Positions 31,901-43,900 of a stretch of DNA of 64,000 nucleotides are shown piece by piece. Source of the DNA: Synanceia verrucosa. Taxonomy: Eukaryota > Chordata > Actinopteri > Perciformes > Synanceiidae. The position numbers and the translations under genes are program-made. Numbering within the stretch: position 1 is the first letter of the stretch; each line of letters opens with the position of its first letter. The stretch is from the NCBI GenBank assembly GCA_029721515.1, contig CM056556.1, forward strand, positions 19,472,645 through 19,536,644, given 5' to 3'. The notes beneath the pieces are model-generated. The model made no database searches. It saw nothing but the letters and a program-made list of their open reading frames with translations, and had not been told where the DNA came from.

Positions 31901-34900
31901 AAAGGTCCTGAGCAGAGTCCTGCAAACTCCAAAGGACCTCAGTCTCCTCAGCAGGTGGAGACGACTTTGGCCCTTCTTGTACAGGACATCTGTGTTGTGA
32001 GTCCAGTCCAGTTTATTGTTGAGGTGAACACCCAGGTACCTATAGCTCTCCACCATTTCTATGTCCAGGCCCTGGATGTTCACTGGTGCTGTCTGGGGTG
32101 TCTTCCTCCTGCGGAAGTCAATGACCATCTCCTTGGTCTTACTGGCGTTGAGCTGAAGGTGGTTATGCTCACACCAGTCGACAAAGCCAGTGATGACGGT
32201 CCTGTACTCCCGATCGTCCCCCTCAGACACACATCCAACAATAGCTGTGTCGTCGGAGAACTTCTGGAGGTGACAGCTCCCAGAGTTGTATCTGAAGTCC
32301 GATGTGTACAGGGTGAAGAGAAAGGGGGAGAGCACTGTCCCCTGTGGGGCCCCCGTGCTGCAGACTACCATGTCCGACACACAGTTCTGAAGCCTCACGT
32401 ACTGTGGTCTGTTGGTGAGGTAGTCTATGGTCCATGCAGCCAGGTGACAGTCTACTCCCACACTTTCAAGCTTCCCCCTGAGCAGAGAAGGCTGGATCGT
32501 GTTGAAAGCACTGGAGAAATCAAAGAACATGATCCTCACAGTGCTGCCAGTGTTCTCCAGGTGAGTCAGTGATCTGTGCAGCAGGTAAATTACTGCATCA
32601 TCCACTCCGATGTTTGGTTGGTAGGCAAACTGCAGCGGGTCCAAACGTGAGCTCACCATGGGGCGGAGGTTTCTCAACAACGTGGCCTACCACTTTGTGT
32701 CTGAGTTGCTGTTGTTCCCAAACACTTCCACATTCTTATAATACAGCTGACAGTTGACTGTGGAATATTTAGGAGCGAGGAAATTTCATGACTGGATTTG
32801 TTGCACAGGTGGCATCCTATCACAGTTCCACGCTGGAATTCACTGAGCTGCTGGGAGCGACCCATTCTTTCACAAATGTTTGTAAAAGCAGCCTGCATGC
32901 CAAGGTGCTTGATTTTATACACCTGTGGCCATGGAAGTGATTGGAACAGCTGATTCTGATTATTTGGATGGATGAGTGAATACTTTTGGCAATATAGTGT
33001 ATATTGTATTTGCAAATTCTGCTGAATATTGTCATCTTGCTTGTTGCTTGGCCTTGCGTGTTTCTGTACCAGTAAAAATCAAATTTAAATGGAGCAGACT
33101 CCAGAGGTGGGCTGCATCTTCTCATTTAATCACACTTAAAAGGTGCATTTTTTGTGGAACAAGCTATCAACACAACACTGACAAATGAATTTCTAAAGTT
33201 GCCTATTTACACATTAAGCAGCACAACACTCAGGTGGAGTGCTGAGTAAGGTTGAACATAAATAAACATAAACAAGTTTATGAGGTAAATTACTTTTCTG
33301 TGAGATAATTCTCGTAAGCAACCCCTTTTTTCGGTTGTTCATATTAAAACTTTGTTAAGTGTAGCTTTAAGGATAGTGTTGTTTTCAGTACTCACCCAGT
33401 ACGGACAAAATTACTCCAGTATGCCATCATGGTCCTACAAATGTTTTCATCGTCTCTGGTAATGTTACCTGAAGATGGATCAGACAGTGATAACAATGAA
33501 CCATTGTTTGAAGCAACTTTTGTGCTTTTATTAATTCCTTCATTTATTCCACCATATCCCAAAAGTTGCCTCAAAAGGGCATGAAGAGGCCTGATATTCA
33601 TACAAGTTAGCCCTGGAAAAAAGACAGTCGCAGAACAACCCATCCATAATCTCTATATAGTTAGCCTATAGTGTATATTACTACCTACCTAGAATTTTTA
33701 TATTTCCATTCCAGAAACATCCACCAAACATGAAGCCGACATCATCTCCATGATCTGCCTTCACAAAGGAGGGCCTGGTGTGTTTGTGTATCTCAGCACT
33801 GTATGTAAACTCATACATGTAAACTGGAGCACCTGAATCTGAAAACACCAAATAGATAAAACAGAGATAAACACAATAGGTGTATACTTGAGCTTAGATG
33901 AAGGTCAAAATTCAACTCCTTACTCCTTTTGCTTTCATTATGCTGAACTGAAATTAATGAAACATCAAGTAATCTGCAATTGCACCATTGACCAGTTAAT
34001 CAGTCATGTGGGTGTGACACAAACTACTCACATTTGATTCATATTATGTACTGAAGTGTCAATATCTGTCTGTGCCATTCCCTTTCTGACCTGAGTGGTA
34101 TCCGGCCACGTTGACAACAGGCAATGTCATCAGTAGGTCTCCTATAATTTCAGTGAATGTGTCTCTGTTGTCCTCTGGTGTTTTAGCATCTTTCATGTAT
34201 TCGTCTGTGATGAGTTTGTTGGCAGAGGAGGCCTGGAACAGAGGGAAAGATTTTCTACCGCTTATCCTCATAGGGTCGTGGGGGGCTGTCTTAGAGTGGA
34301 AAGCAGGGTACACCCTAGACAAGTCGCCACCTCATCGCAGAGCACATACAACCATTCACACTCACATTCACACTTACAGTCAGTTTAAATTAGACAGTTA
34401 ACCTAATCCCCATGTATGTTTTTGGATGGTGGGAGGAAGCCGGAGCACCCGGAGAGAACCCACGCAGACACGGTTGGAACATGCAAACTCCACACAGAAA
34501 GGCAAAAATCGAACCCGGTACCTTCTTGCTGTGAGGCAACAGTGCTAACCACTACACCACCGAAAGGTTGGACCGTCAGACGGAATTCAGATTGTGGGTT
34601 AGGTCACCCTAAATTGGCCATAATTGCCTGAATTAAATAAATAATTTGAGTATTTCTTGCACTCAAGTGGTTGTCCATGATCCCACTGTGATCATAAGTT
34701 GGCCAAAAAGACCTCAGAGACAGCGCAGCACACAGTAGCGGGATGCTGACCGGAAGCTGACTCTTCCATCACTGCACGAGTGGTAGCCTGTTTCAGCAGC
34801 TCCTGCTCACCGTTGAGCTTTTTCTCATTTTTTAACATTCTTGTTTTGTACTTTTATTCTTAACTTTTTGATTTATTTACTATAAATATGAAGTGACACT

Positions 34901-37900
34901 CTCTCAACTTGCACTGGTTTTTATCCTTCTGGCTTTGTTTTCAACCGTGTCTGGAGATCCCACACATTGCCATGGCTCCATTGTTTACACCAGGGACCAG
35001 CTGTTCGCACTCCGTAGCACGGCAGTGCTGCTACCCCAGGAGAGACCCGATGTCACCAGCCAGGTGAGGAGAAAGAGACAGGCAAGCCATGCTGGTGTTA
35101 TGCGTCGCGTCAGGAGGAGACGTTACAATCCTGTCCTCCCCTCGATCATCATGGGAAACGTAAGGTCTCTTTGCAACAAGATGGACTAGCTAGCAGTGCT
35201 AACCTGGCATCAGAGGGAATACCGGGAGTGTAGCATCATGCTATTCACAGAGACATGGATAACTGCGCTAACTCTGGACACGGCCGTCGCGCTCGACGGA
35301 TTTCAGCTCCTGCGGGCGGACAGGACAAAGGAGAGTGGTAAGAGGAAAGGAAGAGGACTGGCAGTGTTTATTAATGATAGATGGTGTAACCCTGGGCACA
35401 TCACTATTAAGGAGCAGCATTGTGATAAGGACATTGAACTGCTAGCTGTTAGCATGAGGCCCGTCTATCTACCAAGGGAATTCTCACATGCTATTGCAAT
35501 AGTAGCATACATCCCTCCCTCTGCTAACACTGAAGTGGCCTGTGATGTCCTGCTCTTTGCAGTGAATAGGTTGCAGACACAACACCCTAATGCCCTCCTT
35601 CTCATCTCTTGAGACTTCAACCATGTCTCTCCATCCTCCACTTTGCCCACCTTCACCCAGTATGTTTCCTGCCACACTCAAGACAATAAAACACTGGACC
35701 TCTGTTATACCAATACTAAGGAGGCATACATCTCCCAGCCTCTCCCTCCCCTGGGCAGATCTGACCACAACCTGGTACATCTTCTGCCTGTGTATAAACC
35801 CCTCATACACAGGCAGCCAGCTGTCACTCGCACAGAGAAGAGATGGTCCGATGAAGCTGAGGAGGCTCTGAAGTACTGCTTCAACACAACGCTGTGGGAT
35901 GTATTCAGTAATGACCATGGGGAGGACACTGAGCAGCTCATACACTGCCTGACAGACTATATCACCTTCTGTGTGGAGAGCACTGTACCCACCAGGACTG
36001 TACAGTGCTACTCGAACAACAAACCTTGGATTACTCCTGACATTAAGGCTCTCCTGAAGGAGAAGAAGAAAGTCTTTGTATTAGGCAACAGGGAGGAGTT
36101 GAGGTCTGTACAGAAACAGCTCAGGAGGAAGATCAGAGAGGGGATACTAAGCTACAGGAAGAAGATGGATGTTCAGCTGCAGCAAAATAACATCTGTGGA
36201 GTCGGAGAGGACTTAAAACTATCTCAGGCTACACTGAACCAAAGTCTCAGCCTGGGGGACACCAACAGTAGGCACAGGACCTAAACCTGTTCTTCAACAG
36301 GTTTGACCTCCCCCACCCCCGTCCTTTCTGCGGCAAACCCCCCTATCTGCACCCCCTACTGTCTGCACCTCCTCCACCCTCAGCTCACCTCCAGTCATCA
36401 CCTCTACACCACTTCCTGCCCTACCCCCTCCCCTCTCCTCTGCACATTCTGACATCCTACCCCTCACCCCCTCCAAATTGTCCTTCACCTAACTCCAGGT
36501 TAGGAACCAACTGAGGAGGTTGAAGGCGAGGAAAGCAGCAGGTCCAGAAGGCATCTCCCCCAGACTCCTCAAGTCCTGTGCTGACCAACTCTGTGGGATT
36601 GTTCAGCACCTCTTCAACCTGAGTCTGAGGCTGGGGAGAGTACCACAGCTGTGGAAAACATCTTGTCTGGTCCCAGTTCCAAAGACTCCACACCCCAAGG
36701 TACTCAACGGCTACAGGCCGGTGGCACTAACATCTCACCTCATGAAGACCTTGGAGAGACTGGTCCTCAGCCACCTGCGCCCGCTGGCGCGCCCCTGTAT
36801 GGATCCGCTGACGTTCTCCTATCAACCTGGCATCGGGGTGGATGACACTGTCATCTACCTGCTACACTCCTCCCTCAGTCACCTGGAAAAGGCTGGAAGC
36901 ACTGTGAGGATCACGTTCTTTGACTTCTCCAGTGCGTTCAACACCATCCAGCCTACATTGCTGGGGGACAAGCTGGACCGTATTGGGGTGGACCACCACC
37001 TCACCACTTGGATTATGGACTACCTCACAGAGCGACCACAGTACGTGAGGATACAGGATTGGGTGTCCAGCACACTTCTTTGCAGCACTGGGGTCCCGCA
37101 GGGGACAGCTCTGTCGCCTTTCCTGTTCACAGTCTACTGTCACGACCAGGCTCAAAGTCAATGACAAAAATCGGGATAGACACAGTGCGGAATTAAATAA
37201 AGATAGTACATTTATTTAAATAAAGGCGGAACAGAAAACAACTAAAGAGACGCAGGCATGAGGTGTGTACGTCAAGCACATCAGCCGTGTACATGTGGGT
37301 GTAGTGATCGTATAAAGTGTAGTGTTGTGAAGTGAAAACAAATGACACGAAAAAAGGCAAAGTATATACGCTGGCGAGGAGAGACAGAGGGCAGGCGACA
37401 ACTGCCCTTTTATGTCCTCCATACCACCGGGCCCCAGGTGCTCCCGATCAGCTGATCACCTCGGGAAGGAAAAAAAACATCATTCATCATTACAACCACA
37501 GCTGATTATGCAGATTATGCAGTCTCCACGGGCCGTCACACTACACAGCGGACTTCACCCACAACTCTAACAACTGTCACCTGCAGAAGTTCTCTGACGA
37601 CTCTTCAATCATCGGCCTCATCAAAGATGGGGACGAGGATGAGTACAGAGAACTGATTCAGGCCTTTGTGGACTGGTGCCAGCAGAACCTCCTCCAGATC
37701 AACACAGGTAAAACCAAGGACCTGGTGGTGGATTTCGGCAGGCGACAACACTCTCCACCTGCACCAGTGAACATTCGGGGAATGGACATTGAGGTCGTCA
37801 GATCTTATAAGTACCTGGGTGTTCACTTAAACAATAAACTGGACTGGACTGATAATACAGATGCTCTGTTTAAGAAGGGTCAGAGCAGACTCTTGCTGCT

Positions 37901-40900
37901 CAGGAGACTGAGGGCTTTTGGGGTGAAGGGGTCACTCCTGAGGACCTTCTATGACTCTGTGGTGGTATCAGCCATCTTTTATGGAGTGGTCTGCTGGGCC
38001 AGCAGCTTCACATCCAGGGACAGGAAAAGACTGGACAGACTGGTCAGGAAGGCCAGCTCTGTACTGGGCTGTCCCCTGGACTCAGTTGAGGTGGTGGGAG
38101 ACAGAAGGATGATGGCTAAGCTATCATCCCTGTTGGACAACACCTCCCACCACCTGCTTTGGCAGCACTGGGCAGCTCCTTCAGTGAGCGACTGCTCCAC
38201 CATCGCTGTGTGAAGGAGAGATACCGCCGCTCCTTCCTGCCTGCTGCTGTCAGACTCTACAACACCTCACTCAGTTCGCGTTAACCCACACACGTGCAAT
38301 GATCCATGGACATGTGGAATAATAAATAATCTTGTGTAATACCAATATATAAATATCTAAATAATCAATATATAACAATCTTGTATATATAATAATCAAT
38401 ATATAATTATCATACTTATGTCTCAGAATACTCATATTAATATACATAATGTAATGTGCAATATTCTGATATATTTACTGTTTCTCATCTATTAATTGCA
38501 AGTGCAATTCCACTTCTTTCACCATACCATTCACTGTGCTATATTAATCACGCAACTCCGTCTGCTGTGTTCAGTAATTTTTGTCCCAGTCATTTCAGTC
38601 ACTTATGTTCTATATAGTACATGCTTAGTTATTCACTTATTGTATATATGATGCTATAGTTTTCTTTACTTGGTCGTTTTCTACTGTTGTTATTGTTCTT
38701 AGTTTTTATAGGCCCTCCTTGTGATTTATTGCACTATCCACTTTGCTGCTGTAACGATGCAAATTTCCCCATCTGTGGGACAAATAAAGGATTATCTTAT
38801 CTTATCTTATGTAAGTTGCTAGCTGGATCAGCGTAGGGCCTACATGGAGAGACACAACCATGTGGCTGGGATAGTATAGGAACATCTGTACCCATCTGTA
38901 CCCAGTACTTCAGCATCCAGACTGACAAACAGCTCCTGGCTGATCAACCGGACATAGTTTGTTACTCCAAGTAACAAGTAGTAGCATTTTTGCTTAGCTT
39001 TCCCCTCATTTTACACGAGCACTAGGGGTGGGCGTATCGATCTAAGTATCAATAGTATCGATACCAAGGTGAGTATTGGTATCTGATCAATACTAGCGTG
39101 ATGAGATCGATACTTTAGTTGTAGTTTCTCTTCTACACGTCCAGCAAATTACCACAGAGTTCATAAGAGTTCATAAGAATGCAGCGTCTCTCCGAAGCCG
39201 TAAACAGCGTGACTCTCTTTTTTTGTCTCTCTCTTTCTCTCTCATGGAGAGTCGTGATGGCGTAGAGAAAGAGAAGTGCAGTGTGGACTTTCTTCACTGC
39301 AGCTGACAGGGACACTGCCACGTGATGTATGCAAAAAACATTTGCCACTGTGGTAACACCAACAACTTATTTAAACACATGAAGGTAGTTCACCCTTGAG
39401 AGAACTGCAGCTGCAGAAAAGTTTGAGGAAGGAGGAGGAAGGGGGAGACCCCCAACAAAGAGACGGAGGTCTCTGGCAAAGGCTTTTCAGCCAAAAAAAC
39501 AGGAGTATCCAGGTAATCTTCAGCATTTAGCAATGTTTTTCACAGTGATCAGAGAAGCAATTTTAGCAGACTTATTAAACTATTATCATAAATTCGGCCA
39601 GTTGAAAAAAAAATGTAATTATTTTACTGGAACTCTGGAAAAATATACGCTTATATAAAGAAATATTTTATATATCATAAATTATATTAAAATATGTATT
39701 GTTATTTATGTATTATTTTATTATAATCAAGTAACTGAAGGCAAATTATTCAATGATGATGACGTATTGGTATCGGCAGTACTAGCCCATTATTTACTTG
39801 GTATCGGATCTCTACCAAAATTCCCAGTATCAGCCACCCCTAAGGAGCACCTGTGTTGTTGAGCCAAGTGTAGACTTCTGTTGTTTTCTCATTTTGTGTG
39901 TAAGTTTTCTCCTCTTCAGATTGATTTTCTGTTTATTAGATTTCATCTGAGTGAGTTCAGTTATTTTATGAAATATCATAGATTTCCTTTTCCTTTATGA
40001 AGAAGTGACATTCCCCTCACGTTAGGTTATATCAGTAGCGTGAGTTTCTTGTCAAGTGTTCGATTTGATTTAGGTTATCAATAAATACGTTTTACTTCAC
40101 TTTGTTTGAGGTGTACAGTTGTGTTCACATCAAGTTCTGTCCCAGTCTTAACAGTTGTTGATATCAAAAATAATAATAATAATAAAAAAATCAATCAATC
40201 AAGATCATCAATAGCAACAGCTATCATGGAGCTCACCCCTGCAGGATTGAACATGTTCACCACTGCCAGCACAGATTCTCTGTTCATGCCATTGTCCCAG
40301 CCAGGAGGGGCAAAGCTCTGTGACACACATTGGGACAGTGCTTCAGAATTAGTTCATGAGGAAGAATAAATCTTTCAAGGTCAACAAACCACCCCAATTC
40401 CTTTGGGAAAATAAAATCTGAAGATTGAATGGCATTGGCATAAATAACAGGAGTTGGGCAGAGTATATTATGACTGAATGTTTGAAATTAAAAAGTTGAA
40501 AACTATGTGACCTGAGGGAGGATCCATCCAAACTCATGGTTTGTAATTCCCAACATCACTGGAACCCTCAACACTTCTTTCCTCTTGAGAAGTTCTTCTG
40601 CTGTGTCATGAAGAAACACACCATCCACTGTGGCTCCCAGGTAAAGTTTCATCTAAACACAGGTAGGGCAGAACTTACTGATACTGAACATTATTGCAAC
40701 CTTTATAATTAACAGTCTTATTCATTTTTGATATTTATCAGAAATCAAAACATTACCCTTGAACAAAAGGGATCACACAAAAAGAAAGAAGCAGGTCATG
40801 AAACAGTGTTGTCACAAATTGTCAAAAAAAAGAAGTTTTAATATAGGGAAGGCAGGCAGTGGGTGTGGTACATTTCATCAATGTCTGACAAGTTTACATT

Positions 40901-43900
40901 GTTTCCTCCACATAAATGGTCTCTAAACCTCTCCCATTGCTCATTAAACACATGGTATTGCCCCCAGTCTCGTCAGCATTTTTTCATATACAGTCATTTT
41001 GATCATTTGAACCTTTCAAATAGCCAGTCTGGGAGTTTGTGGTTCCTGCAAACATCTTAGAATCAGATGTGCACACATTAATAGGCCAGCTTTCAATATC
41101 AAAATTTAAATTTCTTTAAATGTGCCACTACTGTTCTGTCTCCAAGGAGACACAGTCTCTTTTGAACTTTTGAGTTTGTATTTCAACCAAATCCCTAAAT
41201 ACTCCAAAATGACCTCCCTCAAAGGAAAAATCTTGGGACATTCCCACATGGCATGCATGTATGTGCCATGCTCTATCCTACATTTTCCTGCTACTTCCTG
41301 CCAAACTTTCCTGGAATGTTTTAAAATTTGGTTCATCATATTGTAGTTCTTCTGTTTTATTGTTTGAGCAAGAGTTTTGGTGGGTTTAAAAGGAGAGGTC
41401 AGTTCTTGCTTGATCGGGATCCAGTCCAAATCACTGTTTGTTCCACCCAAATGTTTTTCAAGTTTTGTCATTTCAAAAGAAATAGTGTAATAAAATACAT
41501 TTGGTAAAGATAAGCCCCCTTCCTTCTTTGGTTGTTATAGTTTATCTACCCCAAAGAAAACAGTTTATCATTTTTTCAATCTTATCAATAGCTGTTGATG
41601 GATGCTGAAAGGTATCATTCTGGTTAGATAATTCATTTGTGTGGCAACAACCATTTTAATTGCATTGATTTTCCCCCAAAGTGTTAAAGTCAACCTGCTG
41701 CAGTTATCCAAATTAACTTTTATTCGTTTTATTATAGTACTTTCTCCAAATTGGTGACAATAATTTCTCCAATGTCTGTTTTGAGTTTTATCCCTAAATA
41801 TTTCATATCTTTCGGAAACCACGTGAAGTCAACAGCATTCTGAGATACTGGCATAGCTTCTGATTGTGCCAGTTAATGCATAATTACAATATGTTGTGAT
41901 AATTTCCAAGAACATTGCTGTGGAATTGGCTGGGTCCTGTCACAGTACCAAAATGTCATCAGTATAGAGGAATGGTTTATGCTCCCTACCTCCTCTGGTA
42001 ACTCCTCAGACCCTTGATTCCTCTCTTATCATGACAGCCAAATTTCAAGAAATATTGGGAACAAAAATGGGCTAAGGTTCCTGCCCAAAGTGCAGATCAA
42101 TTGAGGGAACCTAGACCCTCATATCTTAATCTTAGGTGGCTCTCAACACCTTTCTACACCCATGAAGGTGCATCGTAAAACAATACACTATGGTATGGTT
42201 ATTGCCAAAAGGAATATTTTAACCCACTTGGAGGAGTGATGAGGTGTCTTCTTATAAGGCCTGGCTTTCAGAAGTCACTTGTTTGTTGCACATGAAAAGG
42301 ATTCGGTACAATGTTTCTCTTAGCAAGGCAGCCTTTGACTTATCAAAGGCAACCATTTTTATTGTACTTGTCAAGAATTACCTAACAGCTGTACGTATTC
42401 CTTGCTTCCCTCTTCGTCAACGTAATATTCTTACTCTAATAATTACTGGTGCTGTGTTTGTCAATTGGACTGAATTATAATTATTACTAATTATTATAAT
42501 TATTTTTTGTGTGTATTCTGTGTCTCCTGTATGTCATTATTTGTATTCTTTACTGGTTCTGCTATATACCTAAATAAAAATATTGCAAAATCCATAAATA
42601 AAATATTTTTTAAAAAAAAGTCGGCTAAGACTACATCCTTGACGTGTTGATCTAGATATGTTGAAGAACTGAACTGTCCCATTAGTAAAAGCTGTGGCCT
42701 TTGGATTTGAATACAGGATTCATCCATCTACAAAAAATAGCAACAAATCCAAACCTTGAAAGAGTTGCAAATAAGAAAGCCCACTCCACCCTGTCAAAGG
42801 CTTTTTGGGCATCTGGAGATATGGCTGCTACACGTTGTGGGTTAGTTTTATTCATCCACAAGAGATGATTAATCTCGTCATGTTATCAGACGATCTGTTC
42901 TTTACGAATCCCACTTGATCTTTATGTATAATTGTTAGCAGAACTTTCTTCAATCTCAGAGCTAATATCTTTGATAATATTTTACAGTCAACATTAATTA
43001 GGCTCATGGGTCTATAGTTAGCTGGGTTTGTTAAATCTTTGTCTTCTTTTTTGGTATTAGGGACATAATAGCTCCACTAAAGGACATAGGACATCTAAAT
43101 ATTTCTTATAAAATTCTGCTGGGAACCAATCCATACCCAGTGACTTCCCAGTTTTCATAGACATAATAGCAGTTCTTACTTTGGCATCTGACATGGGATA
43201 TCTACACTATCTTTTTCCCTTTGAGGGACCTGTTGCAAAGTTCACTTTTGGAGAAAGGAAGAAGAAGAAGAAGAAGAAGAAGAAGAAGAAGAAGAACTCC
43301 TTTGTTTGATTCCTCAATGAGAGAAATTTAATTTCCACTCTGTTAGCATATATATTTTTTCAGTTGCACATTACACACAGAAGTTATGAAACAAACACAT
43401 GCACATGCATGGGAGGAGAGGTGTCAGAGTGAGGGGATTGCCCCTTATCCAGATGTCTGTAGATAATGTGATTAGCTCATTATTTTCTCTACCTGCAGTA
43501 ATAGTGTTGTCCGTTCCTGAGACTTTAGCTGTCTTGCTAATTACCTCCCTTTATTCTCTCCATTTTCATAAAAAAACTTTTAAGTCCAAACAATGAATAT
43601 TCTGTCTTTCTATTATAATGTACAGTATTTCATGAAATTCAAATTTTATCTGACAATTTTTTGACGCTATTCTTCATCATATCGTTATGCTAAAAGTCAA
43701 CCTTTTCCTTTTCTAGTGATTGCGTTGTGTCCTTACTTTTTTTCCCCATGAACTGTAAGTTTTATGCTATCAAGTTTCTCAAAGAAGGGTGTGGTTTTAG
43801 CTCACTTGAATATATGCAGTCTTAGGAAAAAGGTTCATGAGATCACCAGAATCTGTTCCACAGACAATATCCATGTTTTAGCTCTGGCAGAAACACACCT

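Larger units (their letters stand above)
29893..33000 (-). mobile_element. Tc1 element invaded by a THAP element and a Rex1
   Basis: Outer ends are ATATTGCCAAAAGTATTCGC at the left and GCGAATACTTTTGGCAATAT-like sequence (GTGAATACTTTTGGCAATAT) at the right, the inverted ends of a Tc1 family. The transposase gene reads from 32880 leftwards, is cut by Rex1 at 31224-32690, continues to about 30445 and is then cut by the 440-bp element at 30001-30440 before the terminal segment. Lies in carboxylesterase intron 12. Confidence -1.
34650..38809 (+). mobile_element. Rex1 LINE, copy B, nearly full length
   Basis: Contains a 5' leader, endonuclease, RT and C-terminal domain, a 3' UTR of about 520 bp and the tail AATAAAGGATTATCTTATCT followed by TATCTTA repeats. 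It lies in carboxylesterase intron 9, antisense to that gene. It is broken by a stop at 35188, a frameshift near 35610, other stops in the linker and by a solo LTR at 37138-37540. Confidence -1.

Noticed and set aside
31955..32572. A 205-aa plus-strand open frame
   Set aside because: It is the antisense shadow of the Rex1 reverse transcriptase on the minus strand, which has clear RT motifs.
34893..35000. Hydrophobic leader MTLSQLALVFILLALFSTVS as a secreted host protein
   Set aside because: It continues directly into the Rex1 endonuclease, and the same leader region occurs in copy A, so it belongs to the LINE.
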